From contig CACHII010000001.1 in assembly GCA_902579825.1 (NCBI GenBank), forward strand, positions 202,832-266,831: a stretch of 64,000 bases of DNA. The letters are read 5' to 3'. The position numbers were made by a program, and so were the translations under genes. The stretch is from an uncultured SAR86 cluster bacterium (GTDB taxonomy: Bacteria; Pseudomonadota; Gammaproteobacteria; Magnimaribacterales; D2472). Below, piece after piece: positions 26,085 through 36,114 of this stretch (positions within the stretch are counted from its first letter, which is position 1; each line of letters starts with the position of its first letter). The notes under the pieces are model-generated. The model did no database searches, had not been told where the DNA came from, and saw nothing but the letters and a program-made list of their open reading frames with translations.

Positions 26085-26932
26085 TTATCTGATGTCTTTG
26101 GATCAAGTGCGTCTCTTAAACCATCTCCAAAGAAATTAAGTGCAAATAATGTAATTGTGAAAGTAATACCTGGATAAATTAACAACCAACTATATTCTTC
26201 CATAGATTCTACACCATCTTTTATAAGAGTCCCCCAACTACTCATTGGAGGCTGAATTCCAAGACCAAGAAAACTTAAAAAGCCTTCGAGCAACATTACT
26301 TGCGGTATTGTTAAAGTCGCATAGACTGCAATAGGGCCTAAAATATTTGGCAAAAGATGTCTTCTAAACATAGAAAAATTTGATACTCCCATAGCCTTAG
26401 CTGCCAAAACAAATTCTTGATTTTTTAATCCAATAACCTGGCCTCTTACAATCCTGGCCATTGTTAACCACTCCACCGCTCCAATTGCTCCAAATAAAAG
26501 CCATAAGTTCCTGCCAAAGATTACCATAAGAAGAATAATAAAAATGATAAAAGGTAGCCCATATAAAACATCAACTATTCTCATCATTATTGAGTCAACT
26601 CTTCCACCAACATAGCCTGCTACTATGCCCCATGAGACTCCAATTACCAGTGCAACTGCTGTGGCAACAAAGCCAACCAATAATGAAATTCTAGCTCCAT
26701 ATAAAATCCTACTTAAAAGATCTCTACCTAACACATCTGTTCCTAATAAGTGTTCATATGATGGAGGACTAGCTCCAAGATTTAAATCTTGATAAGAGTA
26801 TGAATAGGGAGAAATCCATGGAGCTAAGATTGCGACTACAATGAGTAAAATTAGTATGAAGCCACCAAACATAGCGGCTTTATTTCTTCTTAATCTATAA
26901 AATGCATCGGACCACAAGGAATTATTATTCAT
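26081..26932 (-). CDS. Peptide ABC transporter permease, OppC/DppC type
   Basis: 283 residues. It has the N-terminal OppC-type segment (RRNKAAMFGGFILILL), a PSYEHLLGTDVLGRDLLSRI block and the ABC permease EAA loop (AAKAMGVSNFSMFRRHLLPN). It forms the inner-membrane channel together with the OppB-like protein, and would import oligopeptides or similar solutes. Its ATG overlaps the stop of the OppB-like gene by 4 bases. No ATPase gene follows; the next gene, mltD, converges and overlaps by 4 bases. Confidence 0.93.
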   Translation of the reverse strand: MNNNSLWSDAFYRLRRNKAAMFGGFILILLIVVAILAPWISPYSYSYQDLNLGASPPSYEHLLGTDVLGRDLLSRILYGARISLLVGFVATAVALVIGVSWGIVAGYVGGRVDSIMMRIVDVLYGLPFIIFIILLMVIFGRNLWLLFGAIGAVEWLTMARIVRGQVIGLKNQEFVLAAKAMGVSNFSMFRRHLLPNILGPIAVYATLTIPQVMLLEGFLSFLGLGIQPPMSSWGTLIKDGVESMEEYSWLLIYPGITFTITLFALNFFGDGLRDALDPKTSDN

Positions 26933-27852
26933 GATGCGTCTCTTGATCTAGGATTAAGCCACAAAGAAGCTAAATCTGACATTAAATTAAAGAAAACAAT
27001 CATTGCTGAAAAAAATATTGTGGTACCCAAAATCATTGTGTAATCTCTGTTAAAAGCTGCTTCTACATAAAATCTACCAAGTCCTGGTATTTGGAAAATT
27101 GTTTCAACCACAAATGAACCAGCTAATAGTCCTGCTATTGCAGGTCCAAGAAAAGATACCACTGGAATTAAACCGCCTTGCATAGCATGTTTAATTACTA
27201 CCATTCTTTCGGTGAGGCCTTTCGCCCTAGCAGTTCTTATGAAATCTTGATTAAGAACCTCTAACATTCCTCCTCTACTTAGTCTGGCAATATAAGCTGC
27301 GTATGCAAAACCCAATGTTAAAGAAGGAAGAATTTTGTCGCCAGGTAATTGACCCCAACCAGAAACAGGCAAAACTTCTAAATTAATCCCAAAAATTAAA
27401 ACCAATAATGGTCCCATTAAAAAAGTTGGTACACATATTCCTATCATCGCAATTGACATAGGTATAAAATCCAAAAATGTATTTCTTTTTAATGCCGCTA
27501 TAACTCCAGAAAAAACTCCCATAACCAGAGCTATTAAAATTGCATAAAATGCTAGTTCAAAAGTAACAGGTAAACCTGTTGCTATCATTTCACTGACAGA
27601 TCTACCTGGAAAACGAAAAGAAGGGCCTAAATCACCTCTAAGTAATCCAGACATATAATCAACATATTGTTCCCAATTTGAAGCGTTTAAATTATATGCT
27701 TCATTTAAATTTTTAAGCACTTGTGGAGAAACAGCTCTATCAGCATCAAAAGGCCCCCCTGGAGCAATTTTTATTAAAAAGAATGTAATGGTAGCTACAG
27801 CAAATAACACCGGTATTGCTAGCAGTATTCTTTTAAAAAAAATAGCAAGCAT
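26929..27852 (-). CDS. Peptide ABC transporter permease, OppB/DppB type
   Basis: 307 residues with the OppB pattern: FFKRILLAIPVLFAVATITF at the start, IKIAPGGPFD, a LGPSFRFPGRSVSEMI block and the EAA loop (RTARAKGLTERMVVIKHAMQ). About six membrane spans. It starts 6 bases after the solute-binding protein gene and overlaps the OppC-like gene by 4 bases, so the three are one transcription unit. Confidence 0.93.
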   Translation of the reverse strand: MLAIFFKRILLAIPVLFAVATITFFLIKIAPGGPFDADRAVSPQVLKNLNEAYNLNASNWEQYVDYMSGLLRGDLGPSFRFPGRSVSEMIATGLPVTFELAFYAILIALVMGVFSGVIAALKRNTFLDFIPMSIAMIGICVPTFLMGPLLVLIFGINLEVLPVSGWGQLPGDKILPSLTLGFAYAAYIARLSRGGMLEVLNQDFIRTARAKGLTERMVVIKHAMQGGLIPVVSFLGPAIAGLLAGSFVVETIFQIPGLGRFYVEAAFNRDYTMILGTTIFFSAMIVFFNLMSDLASLWLNPRSRDAS

Positions 27853-27858
27853 TAAAAA

Positions 27859-29499
27859 TTAATCTCTTTCTAAATAAATAAACTTAGGGTGGTGATGGTC
27901 AAGAATATGTGGCTTATAGCCCTTAACATCTGGAGATAACTGATAAGCCCTTACATATGTGTATAAAGGTATTATCGGCATATTATTTATTAGAATTCTT
28001 TCAGCCTCCATCAAGAGTTCATATCTTTCATCTTGATTGTTAGTTGAGTTAGCTTTTTGCATGACAAGATCATATTCAAGATCTTCCCACCCAGTTTTAT
28101 TATTACCTCTATTAGGTCGCATTAGATCTAAGAAAGTATTTGGGTCTTCATAATCACCAATCCATCCAGCTCTTGATACCTGAAAATCTCCAACCATCTC
28201 TCTACTTAAATAAACTTTCCAGTCTTGATTAACAAGTTCAATTTGAATACCTAAATTTTCTTGCCACATTTGTTGAATTGCTAATGCTATCTTTCGATGA
28301 TCCTCATTTGTATTAAATAAAATTTCAAGTTTTGGGAAAGGATTTGATTCTGAGTATCCTGCCTCAACCATCAATTGCTTAGCAAGTTCAGGATTAAAAG
28401 GTAATTCAGTATCTGGATAATAACCATTTGAACCAGGTGGAGTAAATGAATATGCTGGAATTTGACCACACTTCGTTACTTTTTCAACCAAGAGTTTTCT
28501 ATTAATTGAGTAAGCTAAAGCCTTTCTTACTTTTACATCTGTTAAATATGGATTATTAATATTTAATCTATAAAAATATTGTCCCATATAAGGGTCGATT
28601 CGAAGATCAGGATTATTTTCATCAATATAGACTGGACATTTTTGCGAAGGTAAAGTTGAGGTTAAATGTAACTGACCTGCTCTAAACATTCTATCTTCAG
28701 TCATGACATTTGAAACCGGATAAAAATGCATCTCATTTAATTTTACAGTTTTAGCATCCCAATAATGAGGATTTTTCTCAACAACAATTTTGTTGTTGAG
28801 TTCCCAAGTTTTTAATTGAAAAGGTCCATTACAAACAAAGTTTCCAGGTCGAGTCCACTGTCCTGTTCTGTCATCAATCGAACCATGTTTTAATACAGTT
28901 TCTTTATGAACAGGCCATGTGCTGTAATGACTTAAAAGTCCTAAAAAGAATGGTGTAGGGCTCTTTAAATTTACTTTGAGAGTATGATCATCCATTGCTT
29001 TAATACCAACATCATTAAAATCAGTAATTTTGCCAGTATGGTATTCTTCAGCACCCTCTAAATAATAAAGCATATCTGGATACTGAGAACCTAAACTTGC
29101 AGTGAGAATACGCATCCACGACCATACAAAGTCATCTGCTGTCATTACTTCACCGTTTGACCATTTAGCATTTTTATTTAAATAAAAAATATATTCTGTA
29201 CCGTCTTCGCTAATAGTCCATGATTCAGCAACGCCAGGTAGATTAGGTCCTCCGTTTGGGTTTGCGATAGTCAAGCCCTCACACAATGATATTAGAATGT
29301 GATGCTCAGGAACGCCTGTAACAATATGAGGATCTATTCCTTGAGGTTCAGAACCATTACCAAAATGAAAAATTCCATTTTCTAGTCCTGAATCAACTGG
29401 TGAATGATATGAAACGTTATTACTATCACCCTTACAGCTTTTTATATAAATAAATGGGACAGAAATAAGTACAAATAGCATAAATAATTTTTTTAACAT
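27859..29499 (-). CDS. Peptide ABC transporter solute-binding protein, OppA type
   Basis: 546 residues of the SBP family 5 (OppA/DppA). The export signal is followed by a cysteine in FIYIKSCKGDS, which could be an atypical lipobox. The mature protein has GSEPQGIDPHIVTG, VAESWTISEDGTEYIFYLNK, WSNGEVMTADDFVWSWMRIL and VRKALAYSINRKLLVEKV, all standard for oligopeptide-binding proteins. It captures peptides in the periplasm for the OppB/C channel. It begins 11 bases after ppiD, so a ppiD-oppA-oppB-oppC operon is likely. GAGA stands upstream of the ATG. Confidence 0.93.
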   Translation of the reverse strand: MLKKLFMLFVLISVPFIYIKSCKGDSNNVSYHSPVDSGLENGIFHFGNGSEPQGIDPHIVTGVPEHHILISLCEGLTIANPNGGPNLPGVAESWTISEDGTEYIFYLNKNAKWSNGEVMTADDFVWSWMRILTASLGSQYPDMLYYLEGAEEYHTGKITDFNDVGIKAMDDHTLKVNLKSPTPFFLGLLSHYSTWPVHKETVLKHGSIDDRTGQWTRPGNFVCNGPFQLKTWELNNKIVVEKNPHYWDAKTVKLNEMHFYPVSNVMTEDRMFRAGQLHLTSTLPSQKCPVYIDENNPDLRIDPYMGQYFYRLNINNPYLTDVKVRKALAYSINRKLLVEKVTKCGQIPAYSFTPPGSNGYYPDTELPFNPELAKQLMVEAGYSESNPFPKLEILFNTNEDHRKIALAIQQMWQENLGIQIELVNQDWKVYLSREMVGDFQVSRAGWIGDYEDPNTFLDLMRPNRGNNKTGWEDLEYDLVMQKANSTNNQDERYELLMEAERILINNMPIIPLYTYVRAYQLSPDVKGYKPHILDHHHPKFIYLERD

Positions 29500-29510
29500 A
29501 GTAAAATTCT

Positions 29511-31385
29511 CTAAAAAATAAGGTTGTTTAAATTTACTCTGGCTGACTCAAAAACATCTTCATTGATTACCTCAGACATCTTTGAAGCAGACCTTTCTTC
29601 TGCAAATGACTTATATTCTTCTATTATTTCATTTACTTCAGACTCACTTGGCTGATGGAATGCAACTATATTAACAAAATATTTATCGCCATTTTGTGCA
29701 TTAGTTTTTAAAACTTCCCCAGCTTTTGCATTAAAAACTTCAGATAAAACATCTTGAGGTAAAAGAGAAGAATATCTTTTTACATCAACAAACGAATCAG
29801 TTGTTGCAAAGCTATATGCTTTAATGAAATTTTGTTTATCTTGTTCATCAACCATTGAATTAAGTTCTTGCTCCATTAAATCAAGTTTTACCAATGCTTT
29901 TGATTCAGCTAGAAGCTCACCAACATTGTCTGCAACATCTTCATATTGCATTAAAGCTGGCTCTATAATGTTATTTAGAGAAATTACTATAACCATATCA
30001 TTTAACTCTATTGCATATGGTGTATCAAGCTTTGAATCTGGTGAGAACAAATAATTTTTAATCTCAAAGTCATTTATATAGAAATCAAAATTTTCTTTAG
30101 TAAACATTTCAGATTGCTCAACGGTCTTTGAAATAAATTCCGCAATTTGTTGAAGTGAACTTCCTTCTGCAATCATTTCATCTAATATATCAAAATCATC
30201 ATTCATTAAGGCATATGATTCTGTTTCAATTAATTCGTTGACTAATTCATCTTTAATTTGATCTTCTGGTAAGGGCTCTTGAATATTTAATTCAGTAACT
30301 TTAAGAATATGGAATGTCTCATCTAGCTCTATAATTGTGCTTATGTCATTCAAACCCAATCCTTCTATTGCAGATCCAAATTCTTCAGGAAAAATTTCGC
30401 TATCAAAATACTCTAAGTCTCCACCATTATCTTTTGTAACTATGTCTTCACTTAATTCGCTAACAACTTCAGAAAAATCTTTACCAGAATTAAGTAAATT
30501 CTCTGCTTTTCTAATTTCGTCAAAAGCAAGTTCCCTTGTTTCGTAATTATTTTTTTCAATCATAATATGTGCAAATCTGACTTGTGAAGAATCTGTAAAA
30601 TTTTCTAAATATTGAATGTATGCATTGTCTAAATAAGTTTCAGGAACATTAACATCATCTTTATAAGAGCTTTGATCTAAAACAATATAACTGAATGATC
30701 TTTCTTCGTTTGAAAAAAATAAAAACTGATTATTATCATAAAACTCAATTAACTCTTCTGATGTATTTACAATTTCATTTTTTAATCCACTGTAGCTTAA
30801 TTTTATAAATTCAAGATCAGATGTTTTTTCAAGCAAACTTGTTAATTCAAAAATTTCATTGTCTGTTGCAAAATTAAAACCAGCAAGTGAGCTTCTGTAT
30901 AATTCAGATGCTAAAAGATTTGTCATTAAATCTATATATCCTTCTTTGGTATATCCATTAGAGTTTACTTGAGCCTCATAAATATTTTCGTCAAACATGC
31001 CATTGATTTGAAACTGAGGATTTCTGATGATGCTTTTTTTAGCTTCTTCAGTTGTATTTTTATTTATGAGTCCTAATGATCTAGCACCTGATTGTAGAAC
31101 CTTTTGAACTATAAGCTCTTGTTTGATAGATTCTACTCTTAAATCATCATCTAACATATCAAAATCAAATTCTTCACCATAAATACTTTTAAATCTTTGC
31201 ACTGCAGTATTTGATGCTAATTGGAGATCTGTTTCAGTTACGTCTTCACCGTTTATAGTCCCAAAAGAACCTCCAAAAACTGAAGTTAAAGATGACGTAC
31301 CTAAAAAAACAAATGGTAACGCGCACACCAAGACAACTATTATTAATCTTGGGCCGCTAAGAAAATTTCTAAGTGATTCCATCAT
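29511..31385 (-). CDS. ppiD: Peptidyl-prolyl isomerase PpiD, inner-membrane chaperone
   Basis: 624 residues. A cytoplasmic N-terminus (MMESLRNFLSGPR) is followed by one membrane span (LIIVVLVCALPFVFLG) and a long periplasmic part containing a SurA-N-like region and a parvulin domain (VRFAHIMIEKNNYETRELAF to ETFHILKVTEL, about residues 255-375). PpiD works beside the SecYEG translocon on emerging periplasmic proteins. Position after hupB is the conserved gammaproteobacterial order. It starts 20 bases beyond the hupB terminator with no Shine-Dalgarno, and TATAAT at 31395-31400 lies 9 bases ahead of the ATG, so it may have its own leaderless or near-leaderless promoter. Confidence 0.93.
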   Translation of the reverse strand: MMESLRNFLSGPRLIIVVLVCALPFVFLGTSSLTSVFGGSFGTINGEDVTETDLQLASNTAVQRFKSIYGEEFDFDMLDDDLRVESIKQELIVQKVLQSGARSLGLINKNTTEEAKKSIIRNPQFQINGMFDENIYEAQVNSNGYTKEGYIDLMTNLLASELYRSSLAGFNFATDNEIFELTSLLEKTSDLEFIKLSYSGLKNEIVNTSEELIEFYDNNQFLFFSNEERSFSYIVLDQSSYKDDVNVPETYLDNAYIQYLENFTDSSQVRFAHIMIEKNNYETRELAFDEIRKAENLLNSGKDFSEVVSELSEDIVTKDNGGDLEYFDSEIFPEEFGSAIEGLGLNDISTIIELDETFHILKVTELNIQEPLPEDQIKDELVNELIETESYALMNDDFDILDEMIAEGSSLQQIAEFISKTVEQSEMFTKENFDFYINDFEIKNYLFSPDSKLDTPYAIELNDMVIVISLNNIIEPALMQYEDVADNVGELLAESKALVKLDLMEQELNSMVDEQDKQNFIKAYSFATTDSFVDVKRYSSLLPQDVLSEVFNAKAGEVLKTNAQNGDKYFVNIVAFHQPSESEVNEIIEEYKSFAEERSASKMSEVINEDVFESARVNLNNLIF

Positions 31386-31404
31386 GGTGGCGATATTATA
31401 GAAT

Positions 31405-31433
31405 AAAAAAAAGGGTGCGTAAGCACCCTTTTA
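31405..31433 (-). terminator. Intrinsic terminator of hupB
   Basis: On the minus strand AAAAGGGTGC pairs with GCACCCTTTT around a four-base loop and continues into a T run. It lies 15 bases after the hupB stop and 20 bases before the ppiD start. Confidence 0.93.
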
Positions 31434-31447
31434 AAAACTAACTCAAT

Positions 31448-31738
31448 TTAGTAGCAAGGGTTTCCAGCCTTAACTGCGTCTTTAAGAGCTTTACCAGCTT
31501 TAAAACCTGGTACGTTAGATGCCGGTATATGCATTGCTTCACCAGTAGAAGGATTTCTTCCCTCTCTTTCTTTTCTATGTCTGACTTGAAATGTTCCAAA
31601 ACCAACCAATGCAACACTTTCACCTTCACTTAATGCTCCTGTTATACCATCTAAAACGGCATCAACCGCATGAGATGCTTGAGCTTTTGACATGTCAGCG
31701 CTTCCTGCAACTGCATCAACTAAATCTGATTTATTCAT
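31448..31738 (-). CDS. hupB: DNA-binding protein HU
   Basis: 96 residues (usual HU length is about 90). MNKSDLVDAVAGSADMSKAQ opens the helical dimer body, and GFGTFQVRHRKEREGRNPST followed by GEAMHIPASNVPGFKAGK is the HU signature with the DNA-wrapping arm. A short extra tail ends NPCY. Histone-like, bends and compacts the nucleoid. GAGGAG lies ahead of the ATG. Located between lon and ppiD, as in E. coli, and followed by a strong terminator that should set its mRNA end. Confidence 0.97.
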   Translation of the reverse strand: MNKSDLVDAVAGSADMSKAQASHAVDAVLDGITGALSEGESVALVGFGTFQVRHRKEREGRNPSTGEAMHIPASNVPGFKAGKALKDAVKAGNPCY

Positions 31739-31825
31739 ATTTAAATACTCCTCTGTGAAATTTATTTAATAAATACTACTCTATGTAAAGCCTTTTAAGC
31801 CAAAAAGTCAAGTAAATAAAGGGGT

Positions 31826-34222
31826 TTAGTGAGGTTGTTTATTTTCTGATTTAGCTGGATTTTTTGATTTTTGGCTTTTAACTTTTTTAGTAGAAGGAAT
31901 TGGCTCTTCAGTAAGTGCTGAAGAAATAACTTCATCAATCCATTCAACAGGTATTATGTTTAAAGATTTTGTTATTTGTTCTGGAACTTCTTGAAGATCA
32001 GGTTCATTATCTTTAGGGATGATAACATTTTTAATTCCACCTCTTTTGGCAGCTAGAAGCTTTTCTTTTAAACCACCAATTTTTAGAATCTGGCCTCGAA
32101 GAGTAATTTCACCAGTCATTGCTGTATCTGCTCTAACAGGTATTCCAGTAAAAATAGAAATTAATGAAATCGCCATTGCACCGCCAGCACTGGGACCATC
32201 TTTGGGAATCGCACCCTCAGGTACATGAATATGCACATCATATTTCTCATAAAAATTAGGTTTGATTCCGAGAGATTCAGCACGAGATCTTACAACTGTT
32301 AAAGCAGCTTGAATAGATTCTTGCATAACATCTCCAAGGGATCCTGTTTTTATTACTCTGCCCTTACCTTCGATGTGAGACGCTTCTATTGTTAATAACT
32401 CGCCACCAACTTCTGTCCATGCTAGTCCAGTAACCTGACCAATAGCATTGTCTTTTTCTGCAACACCATATTTAAACTTTTTAACTCCTGAATACTTCTT
32501 TAAGTTTTTTGGCGTGATCGATGTAGCTTTATCTGATTTTACTTCATTGACAAGTCGCTCTTTAACAACCTTTCTTAGAATTTTTGCAATTTGCCTTTCT
32601 AGACCTCTTACACCAGCCTCTCTGGTGTAGTATCTTATTAAGGATAAAATAACGTTTTTATTAAACTTAATTTCATTTTCATTAATACCATTTCTTTCCA
32701 TTTGCTTAGGAAGTAAATATTTATTAGCAATATTAATTTTTTCGTCTTCTATATATCCAGGTATTCGTATAATTTCCATTCTATCAAGTAAGGGAGTTGG
32801 AATATTTAAGCTGTTAGCAGTACATACAAACATTACTTCAGATAAATCATAATCAACTTCAAGATAATGATCGCTAAATGTATTATTTTGTTCTGGATCA
32901 AGAACTTCTAGTAAAGCTGATGCTGGGTCACCTCTATGATCCATGCCAATTTTGTCAATTTCATCTAGAAGAAATAAAGGATTTTTAACGCCAACTTTAG
33001 AAAGTTTCTGTATTATCTTTCCTGGCATAGAACCGATATATGTTCTTCTATGACCTCTGATTTCAGATTCATCTCTAACTCCACCCAAAGACATTCTTAC
33101 AAATTTTCTGTTAGTAGCTCTTGCAATTGACTCTCCAAGTGAAGTTTTACCTACTCCTGGCGGCCCAACCAAGCATAGAACAGGAGCTTTCATTGATTTC
33201 ACTCTTTTTTGAACAGCCAAATACTCCACTATCCTTTCTTTGACTTCTTCAAGACCATAATGATCTTTCTCTAAAATATCCATAGATGCTTTGATATCAG
33301 TTTTAATTTTTGATTTCTTTTTCCACGGTACATCTAACAAACAATCAAGATAGGTTCTCACAACAGAAGCCTCTGCAGATGAAGGTGCCATATGTTTAAA
33401 TTTAGCTAATTCAGTTTTAGCTTTTTTGAGAGCTTCTTTTGTCATCCCAACTTCATGAATCTTCTTTTCTAAATTTTCTAGCTCATCTCCATCTTCACCA
33501 ATCTCGCCAAGCTCTTTTTGAGCAGCTTTAATTTGTTCATTTAGATAATACTCTCTTTGAGATTTCTCCATTTGTTTTTTAACTCTGTCACGAACTTTCT
33601 TTTCGACATCGACAACGTCAAGTTGAGACTCAATGAAAGTTAAAACTTTTTCAGACCTATCTTTTAAGTCTGATGTTTCTAATATTTCTTGCTTTCTTAA
33701 GGTATCTATTGGGAGGTGGCCAGTAATTGTGTCAATTAATCTCGACAGCTCATCAAGCGAATCGACTGTTGAGACAATTTCGGGAGGTATTCTTTTTGTC
33801 ACGCTGATATAGTCCTCAAATTTAGCTTTGATTAATCTAACAATATTTTTTGATTCACTTTCTTTAAGGGGTTTATCAATTTCTTCTGTTACTCTTGCTA
33901 GTGTGTAAGTATCTTTTTCAATTACTTTTTCAATAAAGCATCTTTTATGACCTTCAACTAAAACTTTCATTGTTCCATCAGGCAACTTAATTAACTGTAG
34001 CAAATTACTTATCGATCCATATTGAAATATGTCTTGTGCGTCAGGATCTTCGTTAGATGCATCTTTTTGGCTCACTAAAACTAATTTTTTATTTGAAGAC
34101 ATTGCCATATTCAATGCCTCAACAGACTTTGCTCTTCCAACAAACAATGTTGTGACTATGCCAGGAAATACAACTACATCTCTCAAAGGAATTAGGGGTA
34201 AATCAGACTTTACACTGCTCAT
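31826..34222 (-). CDS. lon: ATP-dependent protease Lon
   Basis: 798 residues. The N-terminal substrate-binding domain starts LPLIPLRDVVVFPGIVTTLF, the AAA+ module carries Walker A GPPGVGKTS and sensor regions, and the C-terminal protease domain has PKDGPSAGGA with the catalytic serine near residue 680 and the lysine of LKEKLLAAKRGG. It degrades misfolded and regulatory proteins in the cytoplasm. A lysine- and serine-rich tail ends the protein. It lies 30 bases after clpX and 87 bases before hupB, in the conserved tig-clpP-clpX-lon-hupB series. Confidence 0.98.
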   Translation of the reverse strand: MSSVKSDLPLIPLRDVVVFPGIVTTLFVGRAKSVEALNMAMSSNKKLVLVSQKDASNEDPDAQDIFQYGSISNLLQLIKLPDGTMKVLVEGHKRCFIEKVIEKDTYTLARVTEEIDKPLKESESKNIVRLIKAKFEDYISVTKRIPPEIVSTVDSLDELSRLIDTITGHLPIDTLRKQEILETSDLKDRSEKVLTFIESQLDVVDVEKKVRDRVKKQMEKSQREYYLNEQIKAAQKELGEIGEDGDELENLEKKIHEVGMTKEALKKAKTELAKFKHMAPSSAEASVVRTYLDCLLDVPWKKKSKIKTDIKASMDILEKDHYGLEEVKERIVEYLAVQKRVKSMKAPVLCLVGPPGVGKTSLGESIARATNRKFVRMSLGGVRDESEIRGHRRTYIGSMPGKIIQKLSKVGVKNPLFLLDEIDKIGMDHRGDPASALLEVLDPEQNNTFSDHYLEVDYDLSEVMFVCTANSLNIPTPLLDRMEIIRIPGYIEDEKINIANKYLLPKQMERNGINENEIKFNKNVILSLIRYYTREAGVRGLERQIAKILRKVVKERLVNEVKSDKATSITPKNLKKYSGVKKFKYGVAEKDNAIGQVTGLAWTEVGGELLTIEASHIEGKGRVIKTGSLGDVMQESIQAALTVVRSRAESLGIKPNFYEKYDVHIHVPEGAIPKDGPSAGGAMAISLISIFTGIPVRADTAMTGEITLRGQILKIGGLKEKLLAAKRGGIKNVIIPKDNEPDLQEVPEQITKSLNIIPVEWIDEVISSALTEEPIPSTKKVKSQKSKNPAKSENKQPH

Positions 34223-34252
34223 AAAATTAATATAAGGATTGTTGATTAAATA

Positions 34253-35509
34253 TCAATTACCAGATGATGTTTTTTTTGATTTTGTTTTAAAAAGTTTAAT
34301 TGGCTCTGTTTTAGAAACTGCTGTTTTTTCATCAATAATTACTTTCTCAAGTTCATTATTAGGCAATCCAAACATCGTATCCATTAACAATTCTTCCATT
34401 ATTGAACGTAAACCTCTTGCGCCAGTTTTTCTTTTAATAGCTTGTTTAGCAATTTCCTTAAGAGCATCATCTCTGAATAATAACTCAACTCCATCAATAT
34501 CAAATAAATGTTTATATTGATTAACTAATGCATTTTTTGGCTCTTTTAAAATTCTTACAAGCGCCTCTTCATCAAGCTCTTTTAGTGTAGAAATTACAGG
34601 CAATCTTCCAACAAACTCTGGAATGAGACCATATTTGACTAAATCTTCAGGTTCAAGATCTTCAATATTTTTATTTTTTGTAGTTACATCAAAGTTCTTA
34701 TTAACATCAGCTCCAAAACCTATGCCAACATTATTTGTTCTTTGTTCAATTACCTTATTAAGGCCTGAAAAAGCTCCTCCACATATAAATAAAATATTTG
34801 AGGTATCTATTTGTATAAATTCTTGTTGAGGATGCTTTCTTCCGCCTTGAGGAGGAATAGAAGCAAGAGTTCCTTCAATTAGTTTAAGCAATGCTTGCTG
34901 TACACCTTCTCCAGAAACATCTCTTGTTATTGAAGGATTATCAGACTTTCTTGCAATCTTATCTATCTCGTCAATATAAACTATTCCAAGCTCAGCCTTA
35001 TCGGCATCATAATCTGCCTGCTGGAGAAGTTTCTGAATAATGTTTTCAACATCCTCGCCTACATATCCAGCTTCTGTTAAAGTTGTAGCGTCAGCAATCG
35101 TAAAAGGCACATTTAATATCTTGGCTAATGTTTGCGCCAACAACGTTTTACCACTCCCAGTAGGACCTAGAAGAAGAACATTACTTTTTTGTAATTCAAC
35201 ATTCTCCTTTGATTTTGATTTTCTTAATCGCTTATAGTGATTATAAACAGCAACTGAAAGAACTTTCTTTGCTTTTTCTTGACCGATTACGTAGTCATCA
35301 AGTTTATTAAATATCTCTAATGGTGAAAGCAAGTAATCGTATGGAGCATCCTCTTCACTTTTAACTTCTTCTTCGATGATGTCATTACATAAATCGACAC
35401 ACTCATTACAAATATACACACTTGGTCCTGCAATCAGCTTTTTCACTTCATTTTGAGCTTTACCGCAAAAAGAGCAATTCAATTTATCTGTCTTTATCTC
35501 ATCAACCAT
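34253..35509 (-). CDS. clpX: ClpX, ATPase and unfoldase of the ClpXP protease
   Basis: 418 residues. The N-terminal zinc-binding domain has C12, C15, C34 and C37. Walker A is GPTGSGKT at 115-122, Walker B is [11 protein letters not shown], and the pore and RKH regions follow. It recognises tagged substrates such as ssrA proteins and feeds them to ClpP. Its ATG comes directly after the clpP stop codon with no gap. Confidence 0.98.
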   Translation of the reverse strand: MVDEIKTDKLNCSFCGKAQNEVKKLIAGPSVYICNECVDLCNDIIEEEVKSEEDAPYDYLLSPLEIFNKLDDYVIGQEKAKKVLSVAVYNHYKRLRKSKSKENVELQKSNVLLLGPTGSGKTLLAQTLAKILNVPFTIADATTLTEAGYVGEDVENIIQKLLQQADYDADKAELGIVYIDEIDKIARKSDNPSITRDVSGEGVQQALLKLIEGTLASIPPQGGRKHPQQEFIQIDTSNILFICGGAFSGLNKVIEQRTNNVGIGFGADVNKNFDVTTKNKNIEDLEPEDLVKYGLIPEFVGRLPVISTLKELDEEALVRILKEPKNALVNQYKHLFDIDGVELLFRDDALKEIAKQAIKRKTGARGLRSIMEELLMDTMFGLPNNELEKVIIDEKTAVSKTEPIKLFKTKSKKTSSGN

Positions 35510-36112
35510 TTAAGTTCCTCTTTGTTCAAGGATGCTATCTACAATGCCATAAACAACTGCAGCTTTTGCATCTAAGAAATTATCTCTATCAGTATCTTTT
35601 TCAATTTTTTTAATCGACTGCGCTGTATGTTTAGATAATATTTCGTTTACAATTTTTTTCATGTGAAGAATTTCTTTAGCATGAATTTCAAAATCTGATG
35701 CTTGGCCTTGAAAACCTCCTAAAGGTTGATGAATCATAATTCTTGAGTTTGGAAGAGCAAACCTTTTTTTGCTATCTCCGCCTGCTAGTAATAATGCTCC
35801 CATACTTGCTGCTTGACCAATGCATAACGTTGAAATACTTGGTTTTACAAATTGCATAGTATCATATATTGCTAAGCCTGCTGAGATACTCCCACCAGGT
35901 GAATTTATGTAAATTGAGATATCTTTTTCAGGATTTTCAGATTCTAAAAATAGCAATTGTGCAACTACAAGATTTGATATGTAGTCATCAATGGGGCCTG
36001 ATAAGAAAATTACTCTTTCTTTGAGAAGTCTAGAGTAAATATCAAAAGATCTCTCTCCACGAGGGGTTTGCTCAATAACCATTGGAATTAATGCTGAATT
36101 AAAATCTGTCAT
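35510..36112 (-). CDS. clpP: ClpP, serine protease subunit
   Basis: 200 residues. Catalytic S103 is in [11 protein letters not shown] and H128 in [11 protein letters not shown], the standard ClpP signatures. It forms the two-ring proteolytic chamber that works with ClpX. It starts 2 bases after the tig stop and ends exactly where clpX starts, so the tig-clpP-clpX unit is read as one mRNA. Confidence 0.98.
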   Translation of the reverse strand: MTDFNSALIPMVIEQTPRGERSFDIYSRLLKERVIFLSGPIDDYISNLVVAQLLFLESENPEKDISIYINSPGGSISAGLAIYDTMQFVKPSISTLCIGQAASMGALLLAGGDSKKRFALPNSRIMIHQPLGGFQGQASDFEIHAKEILHMKKIVNEILSKHTAQSIKKIEKDTDRDNFLDAKAAVVYGIVDSILEQRGT

Positions 36113-36114
36113 AA

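Noticed and set aside
34239-34520. A 93-codon frame antisense to the end of clpX
   Set aside because: It is the shadow of a highly conserved gene; its composition follows from the clpX codons.
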